DNA of 64,000 bases, from NCBI GenBank assembly GCA_022575985.1, contig JAKSXM010000238.1, positions 14,154,001 to 14,218,000 on the forward strand. Direction: 5' to 3'. This DNA comes from Anagrus nilaparvatae (taxonomy: Eukaryota > Arthropoda > Insecta > Hymenoptera > Mymaridae). The stretch's first letter is position 1. The number at the start of each line of letters is the position of its first letter. The translations under genes and the position numbers were made by a program. Positions 47,801 through 59,781 of this stretch are shown here, piece after piece. The notes beneath the pieces were generated by a model. The model was not told the origin of the DNA. It was given only the letters and a program-made list of their open reading frames with translations, and did no database searches.

Positions 47801-50021
47801 CGCATACAGACTTTTTTTAAAAACCGGTTTTTTAGCTTCCTGGGGTTTCAAAACGTGCTTATGGACCAAAAAATCAAAAATCGAAATTTGACCTATCACA
47901 ATAAAGAGGAACCAATAAAATTAAAGTTACCGTGGGGTTGATTAAACTAGTCGAGAAAAAAGCTTTTTTATATATATTTTAAAGCTATGTTACGAATTTC
48001 AAAATCTGCAATGGCTGGAAGGGCAATAATTTAGGAATTATAGAAAAAATTCAAGTTTTTTCTAAATTGTAAATAAAAAATAACATTAATTTTTTAAGTG
48101 CTTCAATTTACCGTGGGGTGGATTAAACTGGTAGGGAAAAAAGCTTTGTTATATATATTTTAATGCTGTGATATTAGTTTTAAATTTATATTTCAGGATT
48201 TATTGCAATTTCGGTTTTTGGAGTTATTACTGTTATGAGTGAACATGTTCCATGCTCATTGGTTGTGTGGTTACACTATCGGTTATAAATTTTTTTAATA
48301 AGTTTTGCCAACTTACATTCAATTTTAGATTTTAAATTAAACAATTGTTGCTTCAAATCAAAAACTTCATTTTTTAATTCACAGCAATCCATTTCATCTA
48401 TAAATAGTAAAAATTAAAACAAATAAATTTTACTAATAAATAATAGGTACCTGACGATTCGTCGTTATTGCAAACACCAATAGGACAAGTGTCGTTGTTT
48501 TTAAGGCCACCTAATTTTTCTTCATTTATTGTCGAATCTTTTTTTGAACTGCAGAATTCACAATCAGCTTCATTAGTTTCTAATTTATTACAACTTCCAT
48601 TTTCGCTATCTCCACCACCAGCAAGGCGTTTAGGAATCATATCATTCAAATTTTCTGATAACTAAAATCATAATGCAACATTTTCTTAGTTACAATAGAT
48701 ATTTACAACAAGAAAACTTACGTTTTGAATTTTATTGCTATGAACAATAAGTTTGTCGTTAATTTTTCTAATATCATCCAAAGATGCTGCTTCCTTTTTT
48801 ATAGTATCCAATTGAAATTTTAAATTTTCTAGCTATTTATAAAAAAAACACTTTTTATCAAATTTTATATAATAAACAGATTCAATAATTTGCGGTGCTT
48901 ATTTATTTTTGCCCTGAAATAATTGTAATATCACGCTTTCTCTTTTAAAAATCTATAAAAGTAATAAATTATTTAAAAATTGGTGAATTATAAAGAAAAA
49001 ATTTTTTCTATTCGACTTGTAATTGTGCTTTTAACGTTCAAGTTTAGTATATGCTTGTGTATATAGGGTAGCCGACTTACAGGGGCAAGAAAAGTTTTAG
49101 TTAATTAAAAAAGAAATATTGGTAAATTCTAATTAAAGCAGTTCGAAATTTGGAAATAATGGCCAAAAATAGAAAAGGAAATAAATTTGAGCATCTCTAA
49201 ATTCTTTGAATATGCATAATTTAATTTTATTTTCTTGTTAGTGTCCAGAAAGTACGTGTTTTCTGGCCGCTGCGCTATTCGAAAAAACGCATTTTCTCGA
49301 CACTGAGCAAGAAAAATTATGTTTTGTCCTTGGCCACAAAAAAAGGATGCCCCAAATCGCAGTTTACCATCCTCGGCTTCGCCTCGGACGGTAATTTACG
49401 TGCGATTTGGGCCATTCTTTACTTTTGTGGCCATGGGTAAAAATATACTATTACTGTTTTTTCCATTTTTGAAATATCAATTCCAGTAGCAAAATTATTT
49501 TTCATCAGATTTTTAGGGCATTTTATAAAATTTATTTCACTTTCTGTAGTGATTTCATCTGAAGCTTTAAAAAAAGGTTTCATTAATAAATTTAACATAT
49601 AACCGATAAGAAGTTTAATTTTACTTACTACTTTTCTCATTATTTTTAACGACAGGTTTATGTAATAAAATTGGAGCATCAGTTTTTGAATAAATTAAAT
49701 TCTAAAATCAATAAATGATTAATAATTTTGTTTAAAAAAATAAAAATTGTTAGATACAGAGCTTACTTTAATATTTTCTGCTTCTTGACCTTTGTAATTA
49801 ATAACATGTGAATTTAAATTTGTCATTTTTAAAATAATATGTAACAATTTTTCAAGTAAATTGACATTAACTGCCCCAGCCTTAAAAAAATTTTGTTAAA
49901 AATATGTTTAAATTATTAAAAAAATGTACACGTGTTTACTTACTTCTGGGGTCCTAAATACCAAATCAACCATTTGAGGAAGTGAAATTTCATAATTAAT
50001 TTGTTCAGTTATTGTAGCCAT
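44838..50021 (-). CDS. QRICH2/C16orf96-type coiled-coil protein (DUF4795)
   Basis: Twelve exons in reading order: 50021-49944, 49880-49767, 49701-49629, 49564-49455, 48832-48722, 48661-48451, 48397-48317, 46348-45969, 45904-45800, 45742-45477, 45362-45159 and 45048-44838 (TAA). All phases agree, giving 647 residues. The N-terminus has the family block ISLPQMVDLVFRTPEAGAVN followed by a Leu-rich helix. A Cys- and Asn-rich linker precedes long coiled coils (exons 8-10). The C-terminus has the diagnostic RCISCDKDA and RYCGGSHTTITP, then VYKGKW. In mammals QRICH2 is a sperm-flagellum protein, so a role in the sperm axoneme or fibrous structures is plausible here but inferred. In exon 10 an upstream acceptor would leave a 27-bp intron, so the acceptor giving 57 bp was chosen. 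Introns at 46349-48316 and 48833-49454 carry mobile elements. Confidence 0.88.
46389..46690 (-). mobile_element. Palindrome-ended element without satellite (compact copy)
   Basis: On the minus strand it runs from AACCGGTTTGTGTAACTACA through GAGCATGGAACATGTTCAC to ATACCCCATCCAATGAACAT. It matches both ends of the 3445-4710 element but has only about 300 bp in total. Its central palindrome is at 46502-46519. Confidence 0.7.
46781..47914 (+). mobile_element. Element with GGTTCCTC ends, copy 2 (internally expanded)
   Basis: Same start and end blocks as 34892-35720 but about 300 bp longer. Part of the interior (the TAGTACTTTCATAGAAATAAAT block) is repeated once more at about 47450-47700. A CA run lies at 47780-47802. 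Confidence 0.75.
49238..49438 (+). mobile_element. Dispersed hairpin-bearing short element, copy B
   Basis: It lies in the intron between exons 4 and 5 of the QRICH2-like gene, opposite to the gene's strand. It matches copy A (20340-20580) including the hairpin with CTCGGCTTCGCCTCG at its tip. The hairpin arms, GGATGCCCCAAATCGCA and TGCGATTTGGGCCATTC, remain nearly complementary. Confidence 0.75.
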
Positions 50022-50492
50022 TTTTCAAAAATATTAACGTAAATTTAAATGAATTAAAAAAAAATTATGTTGCTTCAAAAAAACTTTTAAATTTAATCTC
50101 ATTTGAATAAAAATTATATTTTTTTAGGTTAACGTTTTTGTTTACATTTTTAAAATATCTTTTTTTGTTCTCTATTATAAAAAAAATTTGATGACTAAAA
50201 ATTAAATTTATTATATAAACTATGAAAACTTTTTATGTAAAACAATACGTTTCTTTTTCTATTCTAATAGAAATAATTTCAATTTTCAATTATCATCTCA
50301 AATTACATTGATTGATCTCAAATTACAATAACTATTCGTAATGCATTATATTCAAAATTATATTGAAAATTTTTTTGACTAATCTCGATAATGACTGGTT
50401 TTTTTACTCACTCATCAATTTTTTAATTTTACTTATCAATCAGTCTTTAATTAAAAAGGGGACATGAAGCATTGAAAATTTTTTCATTAACA
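50022..50492. promoter_or_regulatory. Shared upstream region of two head-to-head genes
   Basis: 471 bp separate the start codons of the minus-strand QRICH2-like gene and the plus-strand gene at 50493. The stretch is AT-rich with no obvious core elements I can assign. By position it must contain both transcription starts, unless further untranslated exons exist. Confidence 0.5.
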
Positions 50493-51542
50493 ATGAAATT
50501 CATTAAAAAGTTATTGTTTATCTTAATTTTCGTTAGTATTTGATTTAATTTTTCACTTATTTTTCGATTGTAAGCTTTGACAAATAAAATGTTTTTTAAT
50601 TTATAGTTTTATTCGTCTTCTTCTTCGTCATTTTCATCAAGTGTTCGACAGAAAGTTGATGGCAAAGAATTGGAAATAACATTAAAGGAATTGATTTACA
50701 AGACAATATCATCAAAATCAATAAGAAACAATAATAACGAACTTTACAAGAAATTGCTTAAAGCTCCATTTTATTCATCAAAATCAACAAATACCAAGTC
50801 AAATATTATATCCAGGGGTAACGTTTATTATTTAATTAAAAAATCAAAATGGATATTCTGTGAAAATAATTGCAAAAATTGCAGCGATTGTTTTATCGAA
50901 AAGAAAGGAAAATTCAAATGGTTGATTAAAAAATACGCAGGGAGTATTTTAAAATATACGATAATGCCAGAAAAAGGTAAAATTTTTAATTATAATATTC
51001 CAATAAAAGGAAAAAAATTAGTAAAATCAACTACGAGTAAAAAGTTTCTAGTCAAAAGAAAAGTAAATTCACATAAAATATTAGATAAAACCACAACTGA
51101 AAATATTAGAATACGTAAACCACGAGTTGTGCAAAGTTTAACTAAAGTAGAAAATTTTACTACTAGTAATTTTCCTTTTGAATTAATGAGTGTCACTGAA
51201 AAGCTTCAAAACTCTTATCCGATGAATAAAAGTAATGCTTTGATTATAGAAAGTAACGATGAAAAGATAAATAAACAAAATATCAATACCATTGACTTTC
51301 AATCAAAGACAGTAAGTGAAAATTCTTTGATTAATTTTATAATAAATAATAATAGCAGCGTGCTGAATAGCGAAGATTTTAAAATGATTAAAATTATAGT
51401 ACACGTTGGAGATACTAAAAATTCTAACAATAGTTTTGATGTTACAACAGCGATAAAAAAGAACCAGGGAAATCGTAGTATTAATTTTTGGACTGTTTTG
51501 CATGTTTTATTTTTAATTATTTGTTTTGCTAGATTTTTATAA
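50493..51542 (+). CDS. Unrecognised secreted or membrane-tethered protein, 324 aa
   Basis: Two exons, 50493-50531 and 50607-51542, joined in phase 0 across a 75-bp intron. The start MKFIKKLLFILIFFY followed by a Ser-rich stretch is a good signal peptide, with a likely cleavage before VRQKVDG. Starting inside exon 2 would lose it. The next part has a small Cys cluster (CENNCKNCSDC). The middle is Lys-, Asn- and Ser-rich with no known domain. The last ~17 residues (WTVLHVLFLIICFARFL) are hydrophobic and end the protein. That fits a C-terminal membrane anchor or a GPI-attachment signal. It is head to head with the QRICH2-like gene, so shared regulation is possible. I do not recognise the family and assign no function. 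The fast-evolving look suggests a lineage-specific gene. Confidence 0.7.
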
Positions 51543-53399
51543 GGAAAAAAAGTTATAAATTTTGCATATATAAAAATTTAGTTATAGTTGAAATCAGGTT
51601 GAAATGCAATGAGAAATTTCTGGTTTATGGTTACAGACCATTTTATAACCAAAAATTAGCTGTAATGTGACCTATTAACAAATATTATGGCTGGGTTGTG
51701 CTCAATTTTTTTTTAGATGCAAAATTTGGTCTATAATTAAAAAATGATCCAGTTCTCTCAATTATTTTGCATCATGTATTTTAGGCTACAAATATCCAAA
51801 AAATCCAATTCAGCAAGAAATTTTATATTCTGCACGCGAGACTACTACTGTTCTTTGTAAATTAAAAATAATTTTAAAAATATATACTTTCCAAAATAAA
51901 TATTTAGTATATTTTGTAAAAGAATAAAAAGTTTTTTTATTTTTTGGTTGTTAATAAAGTTTGGTTATCGATATCTAAGTGAAAGCTCACACTTGTAAAA
52001 CGATCAAAGGTACTCAGCACTCTCAAGAAACTAACAATTTCATCTTATTCCTTTAAATTCTTAGGGGAATTTCTTAGTTTTTAAGAGTTTTACTTTCTCT
52101 CTAAGGAAAATAGCAGTGGTCAGCAGATTAACCAATAGGATGCACTAGTTATATAACAAAGAGAAAAGCAAAAAGCAATAGAAACCACTATAGCCTTGAA
52201 TCCCATTGAGAATAATCATCTCAACAACTCTGCAGACGATCGATCAATTGAAATTACGATACACTTGAAACTGTTACAAATTCTTAAGATTTTCTCCTGT
52301 ATAAATAAGATTTAAACTATTAATTAGAAATTCTCATTTCAATAAATGCAAATTTAAATATTATCAAATGTTTTTCATTGTTTTTAATCCCATGCTAATA
52401 CTCAATCGTAAATATTAAACAAAAACACAAGGACTCTTTAATTAACTCAAAGAGATTTATCATCATTAAAGTATTATTATCCCTATTAGTTTTCCCGGAG
52501 AGTTAGAGAATATTTTTATCCACTGTGAAAAAAAAGTATGTTATTTTTTTGTACCCAGAGTACACGTTATCTTGCATAAATAATAATCATGAATTCTCAT
52601 TTACAAAAATAATAATAATAAAAATAACTCTTAATACTCTTCTTGTTTATTTTTTAACACGACTGAATAAAAGAAAAAAATGGTTATTCAAGGTATTTTA
52701 TATTTAGCTAAAACGCATCAACGTTATAGTAATGGGAGTAGGGTAGGCTTTTATTACGTGTCCATGTAACAACACATTAACAGAAAGAAAAAAAATTCAG
52801 TCTGATTTTATGATAGCAAAGCCCAAAATAATGCCTTTTAAAACGATTCTAAGGTACAAAGAATTACAATGACTCTTTTCTCTGTATAAAATAAAAGCTT
52901 AAGTTTAGCTATGTGTGGAGTGTTTGTAATATAAGTACGAGCTGGTTTTCTTCTTAATTGTAAGGCAATGAATGAGAATTTCACCCCAACTTTTCATGTA
53001 GAGAGAAAATATTCCTTAAAATTTAAACTTCCTCAATGTGTATATGAGGACTGAGGTTAAGTTTGTTGTACTATTTTCTTTATAAACAGTCTCTCTATAT
53101 TTAATTACCAAAGAAATTAGAAAAGACATTAAATAGAAAGATAAAAGAATTTCTACTTTCATAAAATAAGATAAAATAGGATTTCAAGCTTTTCAAAACA
53201 TATAAAGCTTTAAGTATGTGTACTCTCTAATTATCAAAATCATTGAATTAAATTTATACCTAATTCAGACATAATACCTTTTTAGTTTATTTTTGTTTAC
53301 TGTCTCGAAGAATTTTCTTTACTTTAATTTTTTAAATACAAATTCAGTAATTTACTTAATGTTTTTACAAATAGGGTAACTGAAAACAAAGAAAAATTT

Positions 53400-54885
53400 T
53401 AAAAAAATAAATAAATCTGACAATTTTCCATATAAAACACCTTTCGATTTCGGCAAAAATGAAAATTGTCAATAAAATCTAGTTCCCCCATCTCATCGGC
53501 ACTTTTATTATTAAAAAACTTAGTTTGTAAGGAATTTTGACCAATTCAAATGGTTTTATGCAAATAAAGCCAAAAAATCTAAAAATCCAAAAATTTTCAA
53601 ACTCACTTAAATCCATTTGTATCAGCTTTTTTGAGCTCCCCGACCCCTTGAAGGATATAAATATAAATTTTTAACTGTTCCAAACCTTTTCCAGTCCAAA
53701 AAAACAAGAAATTTGAAAAATCAAAAAATCGGCCAATTTTCCATATATACCCCTTCCGATTTTTGCAAAAATAAAAATTGTCAAGAAAATCCTCTTCCCC
53801 TATTTCATCAGCACTTTTCTTATTAGAAAACTTGATTTATGAGGAATTTTAACCAATCCGAATTGTTTGAAGCGAATAAAACCAAAAAATCTTAAAATCC
53901 AAAAATTTTCAAACTCACTTAAATCCATTTATATCAGCTTTTATGAGCTCTCCAGCCCCTTGAAGGATATAAATATAAGTTTTTAACTGTTCAAAACCTT
54001 TTCCAGTCCAAAAAAACAAGATTTTCGAAAAATCAAAAAATCGGCCAATTTTCCATATATACCCCTTCCGATTTTTGCAAAAATAAAAATTCTCGAAAAA
54101 ATCTATTTCCCCCATCTCAACAGCACTTTTTTTATTAGAAAACTTGATTTATGAGGAATTTGAACCAATTCACATGGTTTTAGGCAAATAAAACCAAAAA
54201 ATCTAAAAATCTAAAAATTATCAAACTCACTTAAATCCATTTATATCAGCTTTTTAGAGCTCCCCGACCCCATGAAGGATATAAATATAAATTTTTAACC
54301 GTTCCAAACCTTTTCCAGTCCAAAAAAACAAGAAATTCAAAAAATCAAAAAATCGGCCAATTTTCCATATATACCCCTTCCGATTTTTGCAAAAATAAAA
54401 ATTGTCAAGAAAATCCTCTTCCCCTATTTCATCAGCACTTTTCTTATTAGAAAACTTGATTTATGAGGAATTTTAACCAATCCGAATTGTTTGAAGCGAA
54501 TAAAACCAAAAAATTTTAAAATCCAAAAATTTTCAAACTCACTTAAATCCATTTATATCAGCTTTTTTGAGCTCCCCGACCCCTTGAAGGATATAAATAT
54601 AAATTTTTAACTGTTCCAAACCTTTTCCAGTCCAAAAAAACAAGAAATTTGAAAAATCAAAAAATCGTCCAATTTTCCATATATACCCCTTCCGATTTTT
54701 GCAAAAATAAAAATTCTCAAGAAAATCCTATTCCCCTATTTCATCAGCACTTATTTTATTAGAAAACTTGATTTATGAGGAATTTTAACCAATCCGAATG
54801 GTTTGAAGCGAATAAAACCAAAAAATCTTAAAATCCAAAATATTTAAAATTCACTGAAATCCATTTATATTAGGTTTTTTAGGCT
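53400..54885 (+). repeat. Satellite array, about 4.7 copies of a 312-bp unit
   Basis: The block TTTTCCATATA recurs at about 53424, 53737, 54049, 54361 and 54673, giving a constant spacing of 312-313 bp. Each unit also has ATCAGCACTTTT, GAAAACTTGATTTATGAGGA, GAGCTCCCCGACCCCTTGA and AACCTTTTCCAGTCC in the same order. The second and fourth units share private variants (TTCCCCTATTTCATCAGC), which suggests growth by a two-unit step. Confidence 0.9.
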
Positions 54886-57654
54886 CTTGGACCCAAGGAA
54901 CCATATTTATGTAATTTTTTTTTATCCACACTACCTCGTTATTTTATATTTATTATATGTTTTCAGACAAGCATATTGGTGTTTAAAAGCACAATGGATA
55001 ATAATTAATTGAACTATAGTAATCAATTAATTTATTTAATAAGATTAAATTTTTTAAATGAAACGCATTCGTGGATAATAATTTAATGAAAAAGTAATTA
55101 AAGTTAAAAAATGTTTTTTTTTCAATTTATTCTCATTGTAAATTTTAATTAATGATAATAATTTAAAAGTGCAGAAACTGTTTTAAAAGATAGAAACTAA
55201 GCATTGGTAAGTAGGAAAAAAAGTTATTTTTCCTTAAATTAAAGCAAATAAATATTAAAGGATGAAATTTAATTTTGAATATATCTGTAAAAAGCTATTT
55301 TAGATTACAATTTAGAAAAAGGGTTAAAAGATATAGTTTTTTACCCTTCTTAGGTTATATAGAGTCGAGTATTATAATCACCTCATCTTCATTTATATTC
55401 AAACTGTTGCTTTTTAAAAGAACGTATTATTTGCAAACATTAAAAAAGATTTCTCATTTGCCAAATCTATTAATTTTTTTTCCTTTTTTATTCATATTAA
55501 AATATATATTGAAGAAGCTGTTAAATCGATCGTTTATATTATGTTTTTTAATGAGTTTTACCTTCAATTTTTTTCTCTCTTTTTTTCAACATAAAAAAGA
55601 TAATAAGAAATATTTCAATAAATAAAACCGATAAAATAAACGTTGATTAAGAATATTTTTTTAACAGAAAGTTGGAGAAAAATTTCATTGGAAACAAAGC
55701 AGTAAAAAAATACTTTAATTTCATTAAAATATTATTATAAGTAGTTTTATAAAACGATTAAAGGAAATTAAATCAATTTTCTGATTTAAATTTTTGTCTC
55801 CTTAAAAAATTATTGACTCATTTTTAATTCCTGTGATTCTTTAAAAAGTTACCTAAAAACAAAATATTTTCTGACATTTGAAGCTTTCTGAACAAAAATT
55901 CTGGTGCTTAATGTAAATTTTTTTGATACTTAAAAAAATGATTCTAAATTATTGGCACTGCGGTTTTTCATGCAATGACAAATTTGTATAAAGGGGTTGA
56001 AATTTTTCGCAATTTTATGTAATTATTTTAATAAGCTTTTTGTCACGTTTGGGTAAACATGGTGATTTTATTTTTGTACGCAATGATGTTTATCGATAAA
56101 AAATTTAAAAAAAAGGATAATACAAAGTTTGTATAAAGAAAAATTTTCAGTAAAAATATATATAGTGTGAAGAGAGCGTTAAAATTCACATATACGTAGA
56201 TTGAATTTATTCAAGCCCAATGATTTCTTGTTTCGCAATAGAGAAAAATAGAGAGAAAAGCAAAACGAGGACTTAAGACTAGGCTCAGACATCGTCTGTT
56301 AAATAAAAGAATCGATGAAATGAAAATATACATGATAGAAATACAGGTATATAACGATAATGGATGTTGAATCAAAATATAAAGCTTCTGTTACGCCTAA
56401 ACGCCTATATATATGTATTTTTTCGCGCTTCAGATATTTAAATCCACTCTTCTTTTCTTACCGGGCCACTTAACTTACTTCTGTACGTACGCACTCGTTC
56501 CATTCTCTTATTTTTTTTTTAAATCCTGATTTTTCCCGACACAAAATATACGCCCACCTTGACACTTATAAAGCTTTATACAAGAAAAGTTTTAGTATTT
56601 GGTAGTTTATTCAACCGTAACACACATTTATACTGTTAGATAGATGAGTTAGAAAAAACTTCCTTTTAAAATAAACCAACAATCCTTTTTTTAATGGACT
56701 GGGTGTTTTCACTCTCTCGTTCTTTAAGTCTCGAGATTATAATAAATTTTACAAATTTTTATTTCTTTAAAATCAAAAAAGCCGTGAATTTATGCATCTA
56801 TTTTTCTACCTTGAGTAAATAAAAGTTTTTGATTTTTTGATGCATGAAAATTCTGAACAGAAATAAAGCTCTGGAAAATATAAATTTTATACTTATTTTT
56901 CAAGTAGTGAGTATTTTGTATTTAAACGTCTGATATTAAAATTGTTTTTTGCGTTAGATATATTTTTTTTTTTTAATTTACTAAAAATTATTTTAAAAAC
57001 AAATACTAAAAATTTCGTCCTTTAATTGGAACAAAATCATCACCCTGGTCATAAATAAACGTATTTTTTGGCTGATATTTCCATAAAGATAAACATTTGA
57101 CGAAACGTAAAAAAATTTACTATAACAGTGTAAAGAAAATGTAAAAAAATTTTATAAAAAAAAAGCTTTATGCTTTCTTTGCCTTTAAGATTCTGCCAAA
57201 GTACATTTTCTAGATGAAAGCAAAAAAAAAAAAAATAAATCGCTCACCTCAGACGTTTACTTAATAGGAAACAAAATAGAATGTCGATGCATTTGGTTGT
57301 TTTCAGGCTTTATATATTTTTTGCGTAATATATAAGAAATGTTTTGTATATATGAAAAAAAAAATGCAAAATACTCATTTCACACTTTTTTACTATTGGT
57401 TAAAAACGAAGCAGTAAAACTCCTGAGAATTCATATATAATGTATGCATATAAATTTAAATAAACATAAATATTTACTTTACTTTTATCCAAATAAATCT
57501 TTAAAATATAATTATTTTTAAACATTTTTTTATATCTATGAGAAAAATTGGTAAAAAATAAAAATGTTTATGGCAAATTTTATCAGTCCTGTAGACCAAT
57601 AAATGGAAAAAGTATTTATAGTTGGAATGAACTTCAAATCGATTTCATAATATA

Positions 57655-57735
57655 TTTTTCTCATCAGTGGGGAAAAAGCACGCAGCCCATAGCCATAAAA
57701 AAAGAATGCCCCAAATTGCAAGTTTAGCGAAAAAA
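57655..57735 (+). mobile_element. Dispersed hairpin-bearing short element, truncated copy C
   Basis: CATAAAAAAAGAATGCCCCA, then AATTGCAAGTTTA, match one side of copies A and B. The hairpin tip and second arm are missing. Confidence 0.55.
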
Positions 57736-58236
57736 GTCCATTTGAATCCATATTTGCCTAAACCAGATTACATTGGGCGGGAGGTCCTCTCTTGATTTCG
57801 AATTCCAAGCATTCTTATAAGCATTCCAAATTAAAATTCCATATTATAACGATTTTAATTTTTAGGTTTTTTCAAATTTATTAATACGGGTAAGCTGCTT
57901 CGCTTAAAATTTTCAGTAAGTTGCTTGAATTCAATTGATTTGATTTTACCTTGGTCAAGAAAAACTGATTAGTCGGTCTCAATACCAATATTTTTTCTAT
58001 CACAAGTTAATTTATAATTAAATTACTGTCTCTTATTGAATGTAAAATTTATTTTTAAATGCGCAAAATCATTGAGTTGATAAAAAAAAATTTGATAACC
58101 TTACAGTACTTGATTGCAGTTTATTTTAAGAAAATGATTTTATAGAAGAAAAAAATAAGTCAATGTAATGAAAAAAATGCTAATATTGTTTGTACAAAAG
58201 TTCTTCTTATAAAATTTATCAATCTTGTGAGACGTG

Positions 58237-59424
58237 ATGGGAAAATTATTGTTGTTCCTTCTAATATTTTGTGTTATTAGCTGCGTCAAATCAGGTAAGT
58301 CGTTTTTTAGTGATTTTTTTCTCCATTAAAATTTAAGTTTATAACTGATTTCTTGTTATAGCTTATAATGACATTGAAGACTATGGTTTTTTTAAACAAT
58401 CTGCAGATCAATATGACTTAGAAAGTAGTGGTTTCTCTAGTTTGGTAAGAATTAGTGAAAAATAATATTATTTTATAAATAAAGACATGCATTTTTTACA
58501 ATTACAGGTAGATATTTATCAGGGAGATAAAATGGTTTGTAAAGCTAGCATAATATCAAACTATTGGCTAATATCACCAGCTTCCTGTTACAGGTAATAT
58601 TTTTAAGCAAAAAAAATTAAATTGTACAATCAATTATGTAAAATATTTTATGCAGTGATTTTAAAAAGAAACTTAGAGCTTACATCGGTTATTACACGCT
58701 ACCTCATGCAATTCCTTACGGCATCGAAAAAATAATTTTTTATTATGGGTACAATCAAACTAATCGCGATAATGACGTTTCCCTAATTAAGGTACAAAAT
58801 TTTATTTAAATGTATAAATTAATATTCATTTACTTATCAACTTTAAATTTTAGTTAAAGAACCCAATAATTTTTGGGAAAGAAGTAAAGCCAATTTCTTT
58901 GGCCAATAAATCAGTAGAATCTTACGTTGACATACATATTCCTGTTTGCATAACTCAGGTAACTACCCAATTTTAAAAATTTTCTAACACCTGTAATAGT
59001 TGAATAAAGTAATTTTTGTTTTCAGAATACAAACAGAGATTTTTTAAATATTTTTGGAAATTACATTGGTAAAGTTTTAAACAGTAAAAACTGCAGAGAA
59101 AAAAGAGAAGAAATGTTTACATCAATATTTAACGATTCTAATTCTGCGACGAATCTGCTGGCTAATGCACTGAAACCAGTAGATTCATTTCTGGCTGACA
59201 ATAAAAATAGATTTTGTGTCTTTTTGAATGAAAATAACAAAGCTTGTACTGATCATTTTGGCACTCCAGGAATTGTTGATGGGTTGTTGGTTGGAATGAT
59301 GTCTTCTATTGACGTCAGGATCATGTCAACGATTGATATTATTCACTCGCATATGAATCCAAAACCATTTATTGATATTGTACCTTACAAAGATTGGATT
59401 AAAAAAATTACTGGCATTAATTAA
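58237..59424 (+). CDS. Serine protease homologue (S1 family, inactive), gene 1
   Basis: Exons 58237-58294, 58362-58444, 58508-58593, 58656-58791, 58854-58958 and 59026-59424 (TAA); 288 residues, all phases consistent. A signal peptide (MGKLLLFLLIFCVISCVKS) predicts secretion. The trypsin fold is shown by CKASIIS..WLISPASC (first disulphide pair), DNDVSLIKLKNP (Asp102 region) and the C-terminal helix DIVPYKDWIKKITGIN. Two catalytic residues are gone: His57 is Ser in SPASC, and the GDSGGP region reads DHFGTP, so Ser195 is Phe. No IVGG-type activation site is present. It should therefore be a non-catalytic protein; in insects such homologues act as cofactors in immunity, in venom or in the gut, but the role here is not known. 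Exon 5 length (105) and the intron phases match the second homologue downstream. Confidence 0.9.
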
Positions 59425-59446
59425 TACTTAAATTAAATTTAATTTT

Positions 59447-59452
59447 AATAAA
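59447..59452 (+). terminator. Polyadenylation signal of serine protease homologue gene 1
   Basis: AATAAA about 22 bases after the stop codon. Confidence 0.55.
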
Positions 59453-59781
59453 ATGTAAGGTTTTTTAATTTAAATATTTGTTTTACTTAATCATAAAACC
59501 TTTTATATTTTAATATTAAATAAAAATATTTGATTTTTGAGCTAACATCATAATTTTTACATAATAATTTTGCATTTTAAATGCAAATAGTTAACATATT
59601 TAAAAAAAAAATAACATTTGATCAAATAACCACATAATTAACGTCATACTAAAGTCAAATACGTCGGTAAAATTTTTAAAAATGTACTTTTACTTTTCTA
59701 CGCTTTAGAAAATAAAAAAAAATTATTTCAGGCTTCAAAGTATAATTTTTGCAAGGGAATGAATCAATATGAAGTTACAAA

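Larger units (their letters stand above)
46349..48316. mobile_element. Nested mobile elements filling an intron of the QRICH2-like gene
   Basis: A palindrome-ended element (46389-46690) is followed by a ~95-bp block (46690-46780, with AATGGCTGGGCAATAATTTAGG). Next comes a full GGTTCCTC element (46781-47914), then two more versions of the ~95-bp block (47965-48070 and 48115-48185). The last part is a second end of the palindrome-ended family (48190-48295, with GAACATGTTCCATGCTC). The order suggests that one element landed inside a larger repeat. Confidence 0.65.
51543..58236. other. Intergenic region with a 312-bp satellite and no recognised gene
   Basis: Outside the satellite the sequence is AT-rich. 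The open frame at 55275-55625 is Phe/Leu/Ile-rich and unsupported. A stretch at about 56400-56530 is less AT-rich, but no exon or element could be assigned to it. Confidence 0.65.

Noticed and set aside
53400..54885. Possible CRISPR-like array
   Set aside because: The repeats are contiguous 312-bp units without unique spacers; it is an ordinary satellite.
55275..55625. 116-codon plus-strand open frame
   Set aside because: Phe/Leu/Ile/Ser-rich translation of T-rich DNA with no homology or gene structure.
57072..57108. CTGATA followed by GACGAAACG, resembling a hammerhead core
   Set aside because: No complementary stem II between the two boxes, and the first box lacks the needed G-A.
58208..58214. 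TATAAAA just upstream of serine protease homologue 1 (and a similar one before homologue 2)
   Set aside because: Only 23 and about 11 bases before the ATG, too close for a TATA box unless the leader is extremely short; chance is likely in AT-rich DNA.
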